64,000 bases of DNA. It comes from Rhodococcus triatomae BKS 15-14 (lineage in GTDB: Bacteria > Actinomycetota > Actinomycetes > Mycobacteriales > Mycobacteriaceae). The stretch covers positions 145,893 through 209,892 of the forward strand of contig AODO01000018.1 of the NCBI GenBank assembly GCA_000341795.1, given 5' to 3'. Below the pieces are notes generated by a model. It was not told the origin of the DNA. It worked only from the letters and a program-made list of their open reading frames with translations, and ran no database searches. Within the stretch, counting starts at the first letter, position 1; each line of letters opens with the position of its first letter. Shown one piece after another: positions 43,433-53,172 of this stretch. The position numbers and the translations under genes were made by a program.

Positions 43433-44386
43433 TCAGTCGTTGGCGTGCAGGGCGGCGTTCAGCTCGATGCCCGTGCCCGACTTGGCGACGACCTCGACCC
43501 CGCCGGTGACGGAGTTGCGACGGAACAGCAGATTGGACTTGCCGCTGAGCTCCTTGGCCTTGACGACGGTGCCGTCCGGACCGGTGACCTTGGTGCCCGC
43601 GGTGACGTACAGGCCCGCCTCGACGATGCAGTCGTCGCCGAGCGAGATGCCCAGGCCCGAGTTCGCGCCGAGCAGGCAGCGCTTGCCGACGGAGATGACC
43701 TCCTTGCCGCCACCGGACAGGGTGCCCATGATCGAGGCACCGCCACCGACGTCCGAGCCGTCGTCCACGACGACGCCGCCGGAGATGCGGCCCTCGACCA
43801 TCGAGTTGCCGAGGGTTCCTGCGTTGAAGTTCACGAATCCCTCGTGCATGACGGTGGTGCCGGACGCGAGGTGCGCGCCGAGGCGGACCCGGTCGGCGTC
43901 GCCGATGCGGACGCCCGACGGAACCACGTAGTCGACCATGCGCGGGAACTTGTCCACGCTGTACACCGTGACCGGGCCGCGGGCGCGCAGCTTCGCCCGG
44001 GTGAGCTCGAAGCCGTCGACCGCGCACGGACCGAAATTGGTCCACACGACGTTCGAGAGCAGGCCGAACACCCCGTCGAGGTTCAGGCCGTGCGGCTGCA
44101 CGAGGCGGTGCGAGATCAGGTGCAGACGCAGGTAGGCGTCGTGCGCGTCGACCGGAGCAGCGGACAGGTCGGTGATGGACGTGCGCACGACGACCCGGGT
44201 GACGCCGCGATCGGTGTCCTCACCGGTCAGCGTGGCGAAATCGGCGGGCACGTCGGTGCCGTCGAGGACGACGGTGCCGGTCTCTGCGGCCTCGCCGAGG
44301 GCGGGCTCCGGGTACCAGGTGTCGAGAACGACCCCGCCCGTGGTCACGTTGGCAATACCGACTGCGGTAGCTCCCTGAATGCTCAC
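43433..44386 (-). CDS. dapD: Tetrahydrodipicolinate N-succinyltransferase DapD
   Basis: 317 residues from GTG 44386, exactly the length of M. tuberculosis DapD (Rv1201c). It succinylates tetrahydrodipicolinate with succinyl-CoA, the step before DapC. It is an actinobacterial-type DapD with an N-terminal globular domain, then a left-handed beta-helix of imperfect hexapeptides (for example [40 protein letters not shown]) that forms a trimer. It is divergent from the SMP-30-like gene, about 1.1 kb from dapE. Confidence 0.95.
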   Translation of the reverse strand: MSIQGATAVGIANVTTGGVVLDTWYPEPALGEAAETGTVVLDGTDVPADFATLTGEDTDRGVTRVVVRTSITDLSAAPVDAHDAYLRLHLISHRLVQPHGLNLDGVFGLLSNVVWTNFGPCAVDGFELTRAKLRARGPVTVYSVDKFPRMVDYVVPSGVRIGDADRVRLGAHLASGTTVMHEGFVNFNAGTLGNSMVEGRISGGVVVDDGSDVGGGASIMGTLSGGGKEVISVGKRCLLGANSGLGISLGDDCIVEAGLYVTAGTKVTGPDGTVVKAKELSGKSNLLFRRNSVTGGVEVVAKSGTGIELNAALHAND

Positions 44387-44485
44387 GGGCGTCCAGGTTA
44401 CCGTCCGGTCCAGGTGAGCCTGTGCGGCCCGGTGTTTTGTGCGACGCTACGGAGAGGTACCGCAGCCCGGAGGGACGTGGAATCC

Positions 44486-45403
44486 ATGCGCCGACTCGCA
44501 CTTCCTCGCATCGCAGCGCTCGCCGCCACGACCACACTGCTCGCCGCCGTCGTGGCGTTCGCGGCCCCGACGGCATCCGCGGCGCCCGCCTGCCCCGACA
44601 GCCGGTCGCCCGTCGTGGTCGGACGCGTTCCCGGGGCGGTGCTCGAAGGCGCCGCCGTCGACGGAGCCGGCCGAATGTACGTGACGGACCTGGTGTCGGG
44701 CCGCGTGTTCCGGCTCGACCGCCCGGGTGCGCCCGCAGTCCCGGTCGCGACCGTCCCCAGTGGCGGCGCCGGGGGACTGGCCTGGGCGCGGGACGGGTCC
44801 CTGCTGGTCGGATACGGTGCCGACGCGCGGGTGTTCACCGGCGACGCCACCCGGTCCGCCGGGATCGTCGCCGTCGACGTGAACACCGGCGCGGTCCGGC
44901 CCTTCGCGTCGGGCCTGAGCGCGGCGAACGGTCTCGCCGTCGCCCGCGACGGCACCGTGTACGCGACCAACGACTTCGGTTCGCTCGTCGGGCGCGTCCT
45001 GCCGAACGGGGTCGTGCAGCCGGACTGGGCAGTGCTGCCCAGCGCCAACGGGGCGGCCCTGACCGCCGACGACCGCTACCTCTACGTGTCGCGGACCTTC
45101 ACGGATCCGGGAGTGAGCAGGATCCCGACGTCGAACCCCGGTGCTCCCGAATCGGTGGTCACATTCACCGGCGGCGACGTGTTCGCCGCGCCCGACGGCC
45201 TGGTCCTCGACCCGCAGGGCCGACCGGTCGTCCCGACGGACGTGTCCGGTCAGATCCTCCGCGTCGACGGGCCCGACCGGTTCTGCGTGCTCGCGTCGGG
45301 GCTGCCGATGTCGAGTGTCCTCACCTACGGGAACGGAGACACCGGCTTCTCCGCGGGCCGCCTGTTCCGCGCCGGATTCGACGGCGTGATCCACGAGGTG
45401 TAG
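44486..45403 (+). CDS. Secreted SMP-30/gluconolactonase-like propeller protein
   Basis: 305 residues from ATG 44486. A signal peptide (hydrophobic core ALAATTTLLAAVVAFAA) ends at a likely ASA-A site. The mature part is a six-bladed propeller with repeats such as GAAVDGAGRMYVTDLVSGRVFRL, GLAVARDGTVYATNDFGSL and GLVLDPQGRPVVPTD, the SMP-30/NHL/strictosidine-synthase-like pattern. Two cysteines (Cys in PACPDS and RFCVLA) could bridge the ends. It may be an extracellular lactonase, but metal ligands cannot be assigned by eye. It sits between dapD and dapE, an insertion relative to the adjacent dapD-dapE of M. tuberculosis. A 40-bp palindrome follows its stop. Confidence 0.78.
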   Translation: MRRLALPRIAALAATTTLLAAVVAFAAPTASAAPACPDSRSPVVVGRVPGAVLEGAAVDGAGRMYVTDLVSGRVFRLDRPGAPAVPVATVPSGGAGGLAWARDGSLLVGYGADARVFTGDATRSAGIVAVDVNTGAVRPFASGLSAANGLAVARDGTVYATNDFGSLVGRVLPNGVVQPDWAVLPSANGAALTADDRYLYVSRTFTDPGVSRIPTSNPGAPESVVTFTGGDVFAAPDGLVLDPQGRPVVPTDVSGQILRVDGPDRFCVLASGLPMSSVLTYGNGDTGFSAGRLFRAGFDGVIHEV

Positions 45404-45416
45404 GCGCTCCGCGCCC

Positions 45417-45456
45417 GTGCGCGTTTCTGGTAGTGGCCACTACCAGAAACGCGCAC
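45417..45456 (+). terminator. Perfect 40-bp palindrome after SMP-30-like gene
   Basis: Two 20-base arms (45417-45436 and 45437-45456) are perfectly complementary with no spacer. It starts 14 bases past the stop codon and lies 28 bases before dapE. Outer arms and both flanks match the typA hairpin (6245-6294), including GCGCTCCGCGCC before and CGCGCACAGGCGGC after, whereas the inner arm sequences are unrelated. Confidence 0.8.
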
Positions 45457-45484
45457 AGGCGGCGTGGCCGCATAGTCTGAATCC

Positions 45485-46579
45485 GTGACTGCGCTGCCGT
45501 ACCTGGACCTGCATGCCGACCCGATCGACCTGACCGCCGCGCTCGTGGACATTCCGAGCGTCTCTCGGGACGAGGCGCTGATCGCCGACGCCGTCGAGCT
45601 GGCACTGCGCGAGCAGACGATCGGCTTCGAGGTGATCCGCAGTGGCAACGCGGTCCTGGCGCGCACCAGCCTGGGACTGCCGAGCCGGGTGATGCTCGCC
45701 GGGCATCTCGACACGGTGCCGATCGCCGACAACGTCCCGAGCCGACGCGAGGTGGACTCCCCCGAAGGCGACGTCCTGCACGGCTGCGGCGCCGTCGACA
45801 TGAAGTCGGGCGACGCGGTGTTCCTGCACCTCGCCGCGACGATCGAGGATCTCGCGCACGACCTCACGCTGGTCTTCTACGACTGCGAGGAGATCGCCGC
45901 CACCTTCAACGGACTCGGCCGCATCGAGCGGGAACTGCCCGACTGGCTCCGCGCGGACGTCGCGGTCCTCGGTGAACCGTCCGGCGGGTTCATCGAGGCC
46001 GGATGCCAGGGCACGCTGCGCGTCCGGTTGTCCGCGGGCGGCACCAGGGCGCACTCGGCGCGATCCTGGCTGGGCGACAACGCGATCCACAAGCTGGCGC
46101 CGCTACTGCAGCGGCTGTCGGACTACGAGGCACGGTCGGTGGACATCGACGGCTGTGTCTACCGGGAGGGACTGTCCGCGGTCCGGATCTCCGGTGGGGT
46201 CGCGGGCAACGTCGTCCCCGACGTCGCCGAGGTGGACGTGAACTTCCGCTTCGCGCCCGACCGCAGCGTGGAACAGGCCGTCGAACACGTCCGCGAGGTC
46301 GTCGACGGACTCGATCTCGGCTTCGAGGTCACCGACAGCTCGGCAGGTGCGCTGCCGGGGCTGTCCGCTCCGGCGGCGGCCGAACTGATTGCCGCGGCGG
46401 GAGGTGGGGTGCGTGCCAAGTACGGCTGGACCGACGTGTCCCGCTTCGCGGCTCTCGGCATCCCGGCCGTGAACTACGGCCCCGGCGACCCGAACCTCGC
46501 CCACAAGCGGGACGAGCGGGTGCCGGTGCAGCAGATCACCGATGTGACGGACGTGCTGCGGGGCTATCTGAGCAACTGA
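45485..46579 (+). CDS. dapE: Succinyl-diaminopimelate desuccinylase DapE
   Basis: 364 residues from GTG 45485. A -10-like TAGTCT stands just before the start, so the transcript is probably leaderless. It is a di-zinc M20 peptidase-family enzyme that removes succinate from N-succinyl-LL-DAP. Metal-site motifs are [10 protein letters not shown] (His), [13 protein letters not shown] (bridging Asp), YDCEEI (catalytic and metal Glu) and GEPSGG; a dimerisation domain is inserted in the middle. It corresponds to Rv1202. Its last 16 bases overlap the end of the TIM-barrel isomerase gene on the other strand. Confidence 0.94.
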   Translation: MTALPYLDLHADPIDLTAALVDIPSVSRDEALIADAVELALREQTIGFEVIRSGNAVLARTSLGLPSRVMLAGHLDTVPIADNVPSRREVDSPEGDVLHGCGAVDMKSGDAVFLHLAATIEDLAHDLTLVFYDCEEIAATFNGLGRIERELPDWLRADVAVLGEPSGGFIEAGCQGTLRVRLSAGGTRAHSARSWLGDNAIHKLAPLLQRLSDYEARSVDIDGCVYREGLSAVRISGGVAGNVVPDVAEVDVNFRFAPDRSVEQAVEHVREVVDGLDLGFEVTDSSAGALPGLSAPAAAELIAAAGGGVRAKYGWTDVSRFAALGIPAVNYGPGDPNLAHKRDERVPVQQITDVTDVLRGYLSN

Positions 46580-47415
46580 CCGCGTCCCGCGGGCGCAACC
46601 GAGCGCCGGGGACCGGACAGCACCTCACGGGTCGCGGCGACGAGGTGGTCCAGCCACGGCCCGGTGCCCGCGGCGCGGCGCTGCGGCTCGTTCGGCAGTT
46701 CGATGCTGATCGGCAGGTCCGCGGGCAGCGTCGCCCAGATGTCGGCCAGCGCGATGCCGCCCTCACCGGGGACGAGGCGTTCCTCGCGGGCGTGCCGGAT
46801 CAGTTCGGCGTCGTCGGTCGGTGCGGGGACGGAGCCGTCACACATCTGCGCGTAGTGCAGCCATTCCCGCGGGATCGCGGCGAGGTCGTCGAGAGTGGTC
46901 GCCGACCGCGCGACGTGCAGGGCGTCGACGAGGATGCTGCGCGCCGGACCGTCGGCCTGCGCGACGATCTCGACGGCGGCCTTCGAATCCGGCACCGCGG
47001 TCCACGGCATGAATTCGAGGCTCGCGACGATCCCGTACCGCGCGCACAGCTCCGCGAGCCGCGCGTAGGAGTCGGTCAGCCGCGCACGGTCGCGGTCGTC
47101 GCCGCCGACGAGGACGGTCTTCGCGCCGAGTCGGGCGCCGGCCTCCAGCAGCGGCTCGTAGGCCGCGGCGTCGAAATCGGCTCCGAGGCGGATGATTTCG
47201 AGGTCGAACACCTCGACCGGTGAGTCGGCGAGACGGCGCACCAGGGTGTCGAGCGCGGCCGGGTCCTCGTGCAGCGGATAGGCGGTGGTGCCCGGTGCGG
47301 CCGGGAGGAGCCGGAAGCCGACGGTGTCGAAGCCGTGCCGCTCGGCCAGGTCGACGTGCTGCAGCGGTGCGGTGTCGAGGACGGTCAGGGCCGCCAGTCC
47401 CAGCGGTGCACTCAT
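46564..47415 (-). CDS. Sugar-phosphate-isomerase-like TIM barrel, possible dehydroshikimate dehydratase
   Basis: 283 residues from ATG 47415, overlapping the FAD-protein stop (ATGA). It belongs to the xylose-isomerase/AP-endonuclease-2-like barrel family. Metal ligands expected at barrel ends are visible as Glu in ASLEFMPW, Asp/His in [10 protein letters not shown], the His/Gln region of HYAQMCDG and Glu in [10 protein letters not shown]. Family members include sugar and inosose isomerases and 3-dehydroshikimate dehydratases (QsuB/AsbF). It is the last gene of the operon whose second gene is a QsuD-like dehydrogenase, so dehydration of a 3-dehydroshikimate-like compound is an attractive role, but other isomerisations are equally possible. 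Confidence 0.82.
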   Translation of the reverse strand: MSAPLGLAALTVLDTAPLQHVDLAERHGFDTVGFRLLPAAPGTTAYPLHEDPAALDTLVRRLADSPVEVFDLEIIRLGADFDAAAYEPLLEAGARLGAKTVLVGGDDRDRARLTDSYARLAELCARYGIVASLEFMPWTAVPDSKAAVEIVAQADGPARSILVDALHVARSATTLDDLAAIPREWLHYAQMCDGSVPAPTDDAELIRHAREERLVPGEGGIALADIWATLPADLPISIELPNEPQRRAAGTGPWLDHLVAATREVLSGPRRSVAPAGRGQLLR

Positions 47416-49130
47416 GCGGTCTCTCCTGTCGTGGCGAGGTGGCGTCCGGTGAGGAAGCCGAACGTCATTGCGGGCCCGAGGTTGATGCCGCCGGAGGGGT
47501 AGTGCCCGCCCATCACCGACGACTGGTCGACGCCGACGGCGTAGAGGCCACCGACCGGCCGGTCGTCGGAGTCCAGCACCCGCGACTGCGCATCGGTGAC
47601 GAGACCGGCGAACGTGCCGAAGCTGCCCGGCACGACCTTGACGGCGTAGTACGGACCCCGCTCCAGCGGCGCCAGCGAGGGATTCGGCCACGGGTTGTCG
47701 TAGTCGCCGGACCCCTTCGTGAACGGGGTGGTGCCGCGGTCGAACTCGGGGTCGACACCGTCGCGGGCGCCCTCGTTGAACGCGGCGACGGTCTTCTCCA
47801 GTCCGTCGGCGTCGACGCCGATCTTCTCGGCCAGCTCACGGACCGTCTTCCCCCGCGTCAGGTACCCGGACCGCAGGTAGGGAAACAGGGGGATGGGTAG
47901 CGGTTTCGCGAATCCGAGCGGCAGGTACCGCATGTACCGGGCGTCCGCGATCAGCCACGAGCACACCTCCTGGCCCTCGGGGACCTTCTGCATCATCGCG
48001 AGGGTGTAGTCGTGGTAGCCGAGCGCCTCGTTGACGAAGCGGCGGCCGTCCGCGAGCACCCCAATGGCGCCGGGCTTTCCGCGATCGAGGATGTGCGGGA
48101 ACACCCCCTGCTTCCCGCTTCGGTACCGCACGATCGAGACCGGGCAGTACGCGACCGGGGAGGCGCCCGACGTGTCGAGCCGACCGCCGACGGACTCGCC
48201 GAGGGTGATGCCGTCGCCGGTCGTGGTCGGCGGGGTCAGGGTCCGGTGCTCGCGGCCGGTGGGGGTGCGGGGGAACAGTTCCCGGACCCGGTCGAGGTCG
48301 TGGGTGAAGCCTCCGGTCGCCAGCACCACGCCGCGACGCGCGGCCACGGTGTAGGCGCCGTCGGGACCGTCCAGCCGGATTCCGGTGACCGCGCCCGCGT
48401 TGTCGGTGGTCAGCGCGGTCGCGGCCGTGTTCACCCGGATCTCCACGCCCGCATCGAGCGCCGACCGAAGCAGCCGGCCGACGAGGGCGGTGCCGTTGAC
48501 GAGCTGCTGACCGCGCCGCTTGGTGGCCAGGTCGACGAGGTGCCGGGTGACGCGAACACCACAGTGCACGAAGGCTTTCGGTGACCGGGTCGAGTGCAGG
48601 AAGGCCTGCAGGTCGGGGCCGGCCATGATGCCCATCCCGAGGAACGACGTCTCGTACAACTGGCGGCGCAGGAGCTGTGCGACATCGGGACCGAGTGCGC
48701 GCAGGCTCGCCGGCTTCGGGCCGACCGAGCGGTGTCCGGTGCCCGCGCCCGGGGTGTCGCCGTGGATGTCGGCGATCTTGGCACCGGGAACGAACTGCAG
48801 CGCGGTCCGGTGCTCGAAGAACTCGACCATCTCCGGGGCGCCGTCGAGCAGGGCGTCGACCCTCGCGGCGTCGAAGTTCTCGCCGAGCCGGTTCTCGAGG
48901 TACATGCGGGGCAGCGAGCGGTCCTCGTGCACACCGTCCGCGTGGGCGAACAGGGTGCGCGGTGTCCACATCCAGCCGCCGGACCAGGCGGTGGCGCCGC
49001 CGCACACGTCGGCCTTCTCGACCACGAGCACGGTCGCGCCGCCGTGAGCCGCGGTGATGGCGGTGGACAGTCCGCCGGCGCCGGAGCCGACGACGACGAC
49101 GTCGTACGTGGGTGTGGTGTCGGTGTTCAC
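47412..49130 (-). CDS. FAD-dependent dehydrogenase, KSTD/fumarate-reductase family
   Basis: 572 residues from GTG 49130, overlapping the stop of the Gfo/Idh/MocA gene (GTGA). It has an N-terminal dinucleotide fold (VVVVGSGAGGLSTAITAAHGG, then VVEKADVCGGATAWSGG) and the C-terminal FAD closing motif YPSGGINLGPAMTFGFLTG. It is most like 3-ketosteroid delta-1-dehydrogenases and related FAD_binding_2 proteins, which desaturate or reduce a ring carbon next to a ketone. No covalent-flavin motif or signal peptide is seen. In a cluster for an alicyclic acid it could introduce a double bond on the way to an aromatic ring. Confidence 0.87.
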   Translation of the reverse strand: MNTDTTPTYDVVVVGSGAGGLSTAITAAHGGATVLVVEKADVCGGATAWSGGWMWTPRTLFAHADGVHEDRSLPRMYLENRLGENFDAARVDALLDGAPEMVEFFEHRTALQFVPGAKIADIHGDTPGAGTGHRSVGPKPASLRALGPDVAQLLRRQLYETSFLGMGIMAGPDLQAFLHSTRSPKAFVHCGVRVTRHLVDLATKRRGQQLVNGTALVGRLLRSALDAGVEIRVNTAATALTTDNAGAVTGIRLDGPDGAYTVAARRGVVLATGGFTHDLDRVRELFPRTPTGREHRTLTPPTTTGDGITLGESVGGRLDTSGASPVAYCPVSIVRYRSGKQGVFPHILDRGKPGAIGVLADGRRFVNEALGYHDYTLAMMQKVPEGQEVCSWLIADARYMRYLPLGFAKPLPIPLFPYLRSGYLTRGKTVRELAEKIGVDADGLEKTVAAFNEGARDGVDPEFDRGTTPFTKGSGDYDNPWPNPSLAPLERGPYYAVKVVPGSFGTFAGLVTDAQSRVLDSDDRPVGGLYAVGVDQSSVMGGHYPSGGINLGPAMTFGFLTGRHLATTGETA

Positions 49131-50224
49131 AGTGCTGCCTTCTCGGTCGTGACGAACGACGGTGCGGCCTGCAGGTCCACGACGCGTCCCGTGCGGGACG
49201 ACTCGTAGATGCCGGCAACGATGGCGAGGGACGCGCGGGCGTCCCGTCCGGTGACGGCCGGTTCGCGGCCCGTCAGGACGGCGTCGGCGAAGTCCTGCAC
49301 CTGCAGGGTGTGGAAGTCGGTCAGGCCCGCGTTGACGTCCGCGACGTCGAGGTTGGCGTGGACGTCCGGGGAGTACGGCGACCCGAGGGCGAGTTCGCCG
49401 GGGACGGTCCAGATCTCGTTGACGCCCTCCCGGCCCTCGGGGAACTCGAGGACGCTCGCGATCGCGCCGGTCGGCCCGACGACGGTGACCCGGTTGCCGA
49501 GATTGTGATTGGCGCCCGTGGTCGCGGTGATCGTCGCCGTCGCGCCCGAGGCGAACGCGACGACGGCCGAGGCGCTGTCCTCGGTCTCGATGTGCTCACC
49601 GTGGGTGTGGGTACGGATGAAGCCGCTCACCTGGGTTGCCTCGCCGAGGAACCACTGCAGCATGTCGATCTGGTGCACGGCCTGCGTCATGAGCACACCG
49701 CCGCCGTCGGTGTCCCAGCGGCCGCGCCAGGCGTCGGCGGAGTAGTACTCCGACGGGCGGTGCAGGATCACCGACACCTCGCCGAGGGTCGGTGTGCCGA
49801 GGGTACCGTCGTCGATCGCCGCCTTGATCCGACGCGCGGCCGGCCAGAAGCGGCGCTGGAACAGCACCCCGAACGTGATGCCCGCGCGGTCCGCGGCCTC
49901 GATCATCCGATCGGCCGCCGCGACGTCCACGGCGATCGGCTTCTCGCACAGCACGTGAACGCCCGCCGTCGCGGCCGCGAGCACGACTTCCTCGTGCACC
50001 GGGTGCGGCGTGCAGACGGTGCAGGCGTCCAGGCCGAAGGTCAGCAACTCGTCGACCGACCACGCGGCGTGGGGGATGCCGTGTGCGGCGGCGAACGCCC
50101 GGGCCCGGTCCAGGTCCGGATCGCAGCAGCCGACGACCTCGACTCCCGGGACCCGTTGCAACGCGTGCGCATGGTTGCCGGCGATCCGGCCACAGCCGAC
50201 GATCCCGATTCTCAGGGCGCCCAT
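49127..50224 (-). CDS. Gfo/Idh/MocA-family oxidoreductase
   Basis: 365 residues from ATG 50224; the start overlaps the aldo-keto reductase stop by one base (TGATG). The N-terminal NAD(P) fold has RIGIVGCGRIAGNHAHAL, and the family's catalytic lysine is in VLCEKPIAVD (EKP motif). The C-terminal sheet domain contains GVLMTQAVHQIDMLQWFLG with the conserved His. Family members oxidise or reduce hydroxyls of sugars, inositols and similar cyclitols. In this operon a ring hydroxyl of an alicyclic acid is a plausible target. Confidence 0.9.
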   Translation of the reverse strand: MGALRIGIVGCGRIAGNHAHALQRVPGVEVVGCCDPDLDRARAFAAAHGIPHAAWSVDELLTFGLDACTVCTPHPVHEEVVLAAATAGVHVLCEKPIAVDVAAADRMIEAADRAGITFGVLFQRRFWPAARRIKAAIDDGTLGTPTLGEVSVILHRPSEYYSADAWRGRWDTDGGGVLMTQAVHQIDMLQWFLGEATQVSGFIRTHTHGEHIETEDSASAVVAFASGATATITATTGANHNLGNRVTVVGPTGAIASVLEFPEGREGVNEIWTVPGELALGSPYSPDVHANLDVADVNAGLTDFHTLQVQDFADAVLTGREPAVTGRDARASLAIVAGIYESSRTGRVVDLQAAPSFVTTEKAAL

Positions 50225-51033
50225 CAGAAGTGCTCCTCCGCCTCGACGTCGCGGGCCGCGGACTCGCCGCGGTCCAGGGAGTCGAGGGTCGCCAGGTCGG
50301 CCTCGGTGAGGGTGACACCCAGCGCCGCCAGGTTCTCCTTCTGCCGAACGGGATTCGCGGACCGGGCGATGGGAACCACGCCCTTGGCGAGGTGCCAGGC
50401 GAGGACGACCTGGGCCGGGCTCGCGCCCACCCGGTCGGCGATCTCGATCACCACGGGGGAGTCGAGCACGTCGCCGCGGCCGAGCGGGCTCCACGACTGG
50501 GTGAGCACCCCGAGTTCGTCGTTGGCGTGCCGGACCGGGATCCGCGCGAGCGACGGATCCATCTGGATCTGGTTGACGGCGGGCGCCTCGCCGGTGTCGG
50601 TGACGAGTCGCCGCAGGTGGTGACCGAGGAAGTTGGAGACGCCGACGTGGCGGACGAGTCCCGCGTCGCGGCAGGCCAGCATGGCCTCGAACGTCGCGGA
50701 GTAGCGGTCGATCCGCGGCAGCGGCCAGTGGATCAGGTACAGGTCGAGCCGGTCCAGCTTCAGGTTCTCCAGACTGCGCTCCAGTGCGCCGCGGACGTCG
50801 CCCGACACCTGGTCGTTGCCGCGAATCTTCGTGGTCACGAACATCTCGTCCCGCGGCACACCCGCCTCGGCGAGCGCCACGCCGACGGCGTCCTCGTTGC
50901 CGTAGATCGACGCGGTGTCGATCAGCCGGTATCCGGCCTCGATGCCGCTGAGCACGGACCGTGTCGCGTCGGCGCCGGTCAGCGGCCAGGTGCCGAGGCC
51001 GATCGGGGGCATCGTCTTCCTGAGTGAACTCAT
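50224..51033 (-). CDS. Aldo-keto reductase
   Basis: 269 residues from ATG 51033, overlapping the OYE-type gene's stop (ATGA). A TIM-barrel NADPH reductase with the full catalytic tetrad pattern: Asp and Tyr in LIDTASIYGNEDAVG, Lys in VTTKIRGND and His in YLIHWPLP. The NADPH-binding end has PIARSANPVRQKENL. Sequence style is that of the AKR5/2,5-diketogluconate-reductase group common in actinobacteria. Physiological direction and substrate are unknown. Confidence 0.92.
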   Translation of the reverse strand: MSSLRKTMPPIGLGTWPLTGADATRSVLSGIEAGYRLIDTASIYGNEDAVGVALAEAGVPRDEMFVTTKIRGNDQVSGDVRGALERSLENLKLDRLDLYLIHWPLPRIDRYSATFEAMLACRDAGLVRHVGVSNFLGHHLRRLVTDTGEAPAVNQIQMDPSLARIPVRHANDELGVLTQSWSPLGRGDVLDSPVVIEIADRVGASPAQVVLAWHLAKGVVPIARSANPVRQKENLAALGVTLTEADLATLDSLDRGESAARDVEAEEHF

Positions 51034-52979
51034 GCGGGGACTTCCTCTCGTGCTGCGGCTCGGGCGGTGACGGCCTTGGCGACATCGGCGGCGGTGACGA
51101 GCGCCGCGTGGATCGAACCGCCGTCGCCGCTGGCGTCTCCGACGGTGTGGACGCCGAACCTCGGTGCGAGGGCGCGGAGTTCGGCGAGAAGGTCGGCGCG
51201 AGGCTCGACGCCCTGTGAGACGAGAAGTTCGCCCGGTGCGGCCACCTCGTGTTCGGTGCCGTCGGTGGAGATCACCAGGGTGTCCGGGGTGATCCGTGTG
51301 ACGATCGACGACAGGTGGGTTGTCAGGTTCTCGGCGGCGGCCAGCCGCGGCAGCAGCACGATCTTGCCGCGCCGTCCCACGTCGTGGGCGATGGTGTCCT
51401 GCGGACCGACCATGACGACCTTCGTGCCGCGCAGCAACAGGTCGTCGGCGACCGCGGCAGCCTCGCGGTCCGCTCCGAAGAACGTGATCGCCTCCGGTGC
51501 CGGGTCGCCCGAGCGCAGGAACTCGCGGACGTCGCGAATCCGGCGGCTCTCGGCACCGGGCAGGTCGAGTGCCGGGCCGCGACCGCCGGTGGCCAGGACG
51601 ATCGCGTCCACGTCGGCCGCCAGGGTCGCGGCGTCGACCCGGACACCGGTGTGGACGGTCACTTCCAGGTCGGCGATCTCGTCGAGGTACCAGTCGAGGA
51701 TGCGCCGGTACTCGGGATACTCGTGCAGCGCCGAGGCGAGCGCGAAATCTCCACCGAGCGCATCTCGCTCGTCGTACAGGTCCACGCGGTGCCCGGCCGC
51801 GGCCAGCTCGCGGGCGGCGGCCAGGCCGGAGGGTCCGCCGCCGACGACCGCGACCCGCGCCGACACCGCGGCGGGCGTCGTCGGCTGCTCGGCCTCGCGC
51901 CCCACCCAGGGGTTGACCGAGCACGGGATCTCGCCGCCCGCGAGGCTGTCGATGCAGTAGTTGCAGGCGATGCAGGGTCGGTAGCGGCCGCCGTCGATCG
52001 CGCGGTTCGGAAAGTCCGGGTCCGCGTGCAGGGTTCGCGCCATCGACACGAAGTCCGCCTGACCCGACTCGATGATCCGGGCCGCGACATCCGGCGAGCT
52101 GATGCGGCCGGCCACCCCGATGGGGAGGTCGAGGTCCCGGGTGTACTGCTCCGCGTACGGTGCGAGCAGCCCGCGCTCCCATTCGCCGGGTTGGATGATC
52201 CACTGTCCCGACTCGTAGTTGCCCGCCGAGACGTCGAGGAAGTCGAGCCGGTCGGTGTCGATCGCGTCGATCCGTGCCCGCGTGGTCTCCGCGTCCAGTC
52301 CGCCGTCGACCGCTTCGAAGGCCGAGAACCGCAGGCCGAGAACGATTCCCGGGGCGTGCTCGTGGACGGCGGCGATCACCCGGTTGACGAAGAGGGTCGG
52401 GTCGGCCCACTCGTCGTCGCGCTTGTTGTAGGCGGGGGAGAGGAACTGGTGGATCAGATAGCCGTGACCGCCGTGCAGCGAGATCACGTCCACGCCTGCC
52501 TGCCGGCAGCGGGCCGCGGCCTCGCCGAAGCACTCGATGATGTGCTCGATGTCGTCGTTCTCGAGTTGTTCCGGCATCTCGCCGCCGACCACCTGACAGG
52601 GGATCGCGGTCGGCGCGACCGGCACGAATCCGCTCACGGCGCCCTGTGCGGTTCGGCCACCGTGATTGAGCTCCACGCCGACCAACGCACCGTGGGCATG
52701 GAGTGCATCCGCCATCCTGGTCATGCCGGGGATGCGTTCGTCGACGTCGACGCCCATCTGCCGGATCCGGCCCTTGCCGTCTGCGCGAACGTAACTCGCC
52801 TCGGTGAACACGAGGGCCGCGCCACCGGCGGCGCGGCGTGCGAGGTAGTCGATGTACCGGTCCGTGACGGTGCCGTCGAACTCGCAGTAGTTGCGTTCCA
52901 TCGGTGCCGAGACGAAGCGATTGCGCATCCGCAGCCCACCCAGGTCGAGTGGTTCCGCGAAGGGCGGTGTGGAGGTCAT
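51030..52979 (-). CDS. FMN/FAD/4Fe-4S oxidoreductase, 2,4-dienoyl-CoA-reductase-like
   Basis: 649 residues from ATG 52979, with AGGAG upstream. An N-terminal old-yellow-enzyme TIM barrel binds FMN (HGGHGYLIHQFLSPAYNKR is the typical catalytic loop). A cysteine cluster follows (CIACNYC then CSVNP near residues 340-360) for one 4Fe-4S, and a C-terminal FAD/NAD(P) part starts at VAVVGGGPSGLAAARELAAAGH. This is the FadH/trimethylamine-dehydrogenase/BaiCD-type layout. Such enzymes reduce enone or enoyl double bonds or act on ring systems. It is preceded by a 193-base gap after the QsuD-like gene, so an internal promoter is likely. Confidence 0.9.
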   Translation of the reverse strand: MTSTPPFAEPLDLGGLRMRNRFVSAPMERNYCEFDGTVTDRYIDYLARRAAGGAALVFTEASYVRADGKGRIRQMGVDVDERIPGMTRMADALHAHGALVGVELNHGGRTAQGAVSGFVPVAPTAIPCQVVGGEMPEQLENDDIEHIIECFGEAAARCRQAGVDVISLHGGHGYLIHQFLSPAYNKRDDEWADPTLFVNRVIAAVHEHAPGIVLGLRFSAFEAVDGGLDAETTRARIDAIDTDRLDFLDVSAGNYESGQWIIQPGEWERGLLAPYAEQYTRDLDLPIGVAGRISSPDVAARIIESGQADFVSMARTLHADPDFPNRAIDGGRYRPCIACNYCIDSLAGGEIPCSVNPWVGREAEQPTTPAAVSARVAVVGGGPSGLAAARELAAAGHRVDLYDERDALGGDFALASALHEYPEYRRILDWYLDEIADLEVTVHTGVRVDAATLAADVDAIVLATGGRGPALDLPGAESRRIRDVREFLRSGDPAPEAITFFGADREAAAVADDLLLRGTKVVMVGPQDTIAHDVGRRGKIVLLPRLAAAENLTTHLSSIVTRITPDTLVISTDGTEHEVAAPGELLVSQGVEPRADLLAELRALAPRFGVHTVGDASGDGGSIHAALVTAADVAKAVTARAAAREEVPA

Positions 52980-53172
52980 TGTCGTCACTCCTGACAATCA
53001 CGAAAAACGAGGTGGGGATGGTTGCGCAACTCCGTCGGCTGACGCGACGGGGGCCACTCGAACCACCTTTGCATGTCTGTGGCGACAGAATCAACGCAGA
53101 ATTGTGCGCATTTTGGTCTTGGTTATTGCGCGCGCCGATCCTGCCGTCGAGCCGGTACTCGAAGTCCGGCCG

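Noticed and set aside
50224..53094. Very long frame running from the aldo-keto reductase back through the OYE-type gene
   Set aside because: Upstream of ATG 51033 the frame is an Arg/Pro/Gly-rich shadow of the OYE-type gene. There is no fusion protein.
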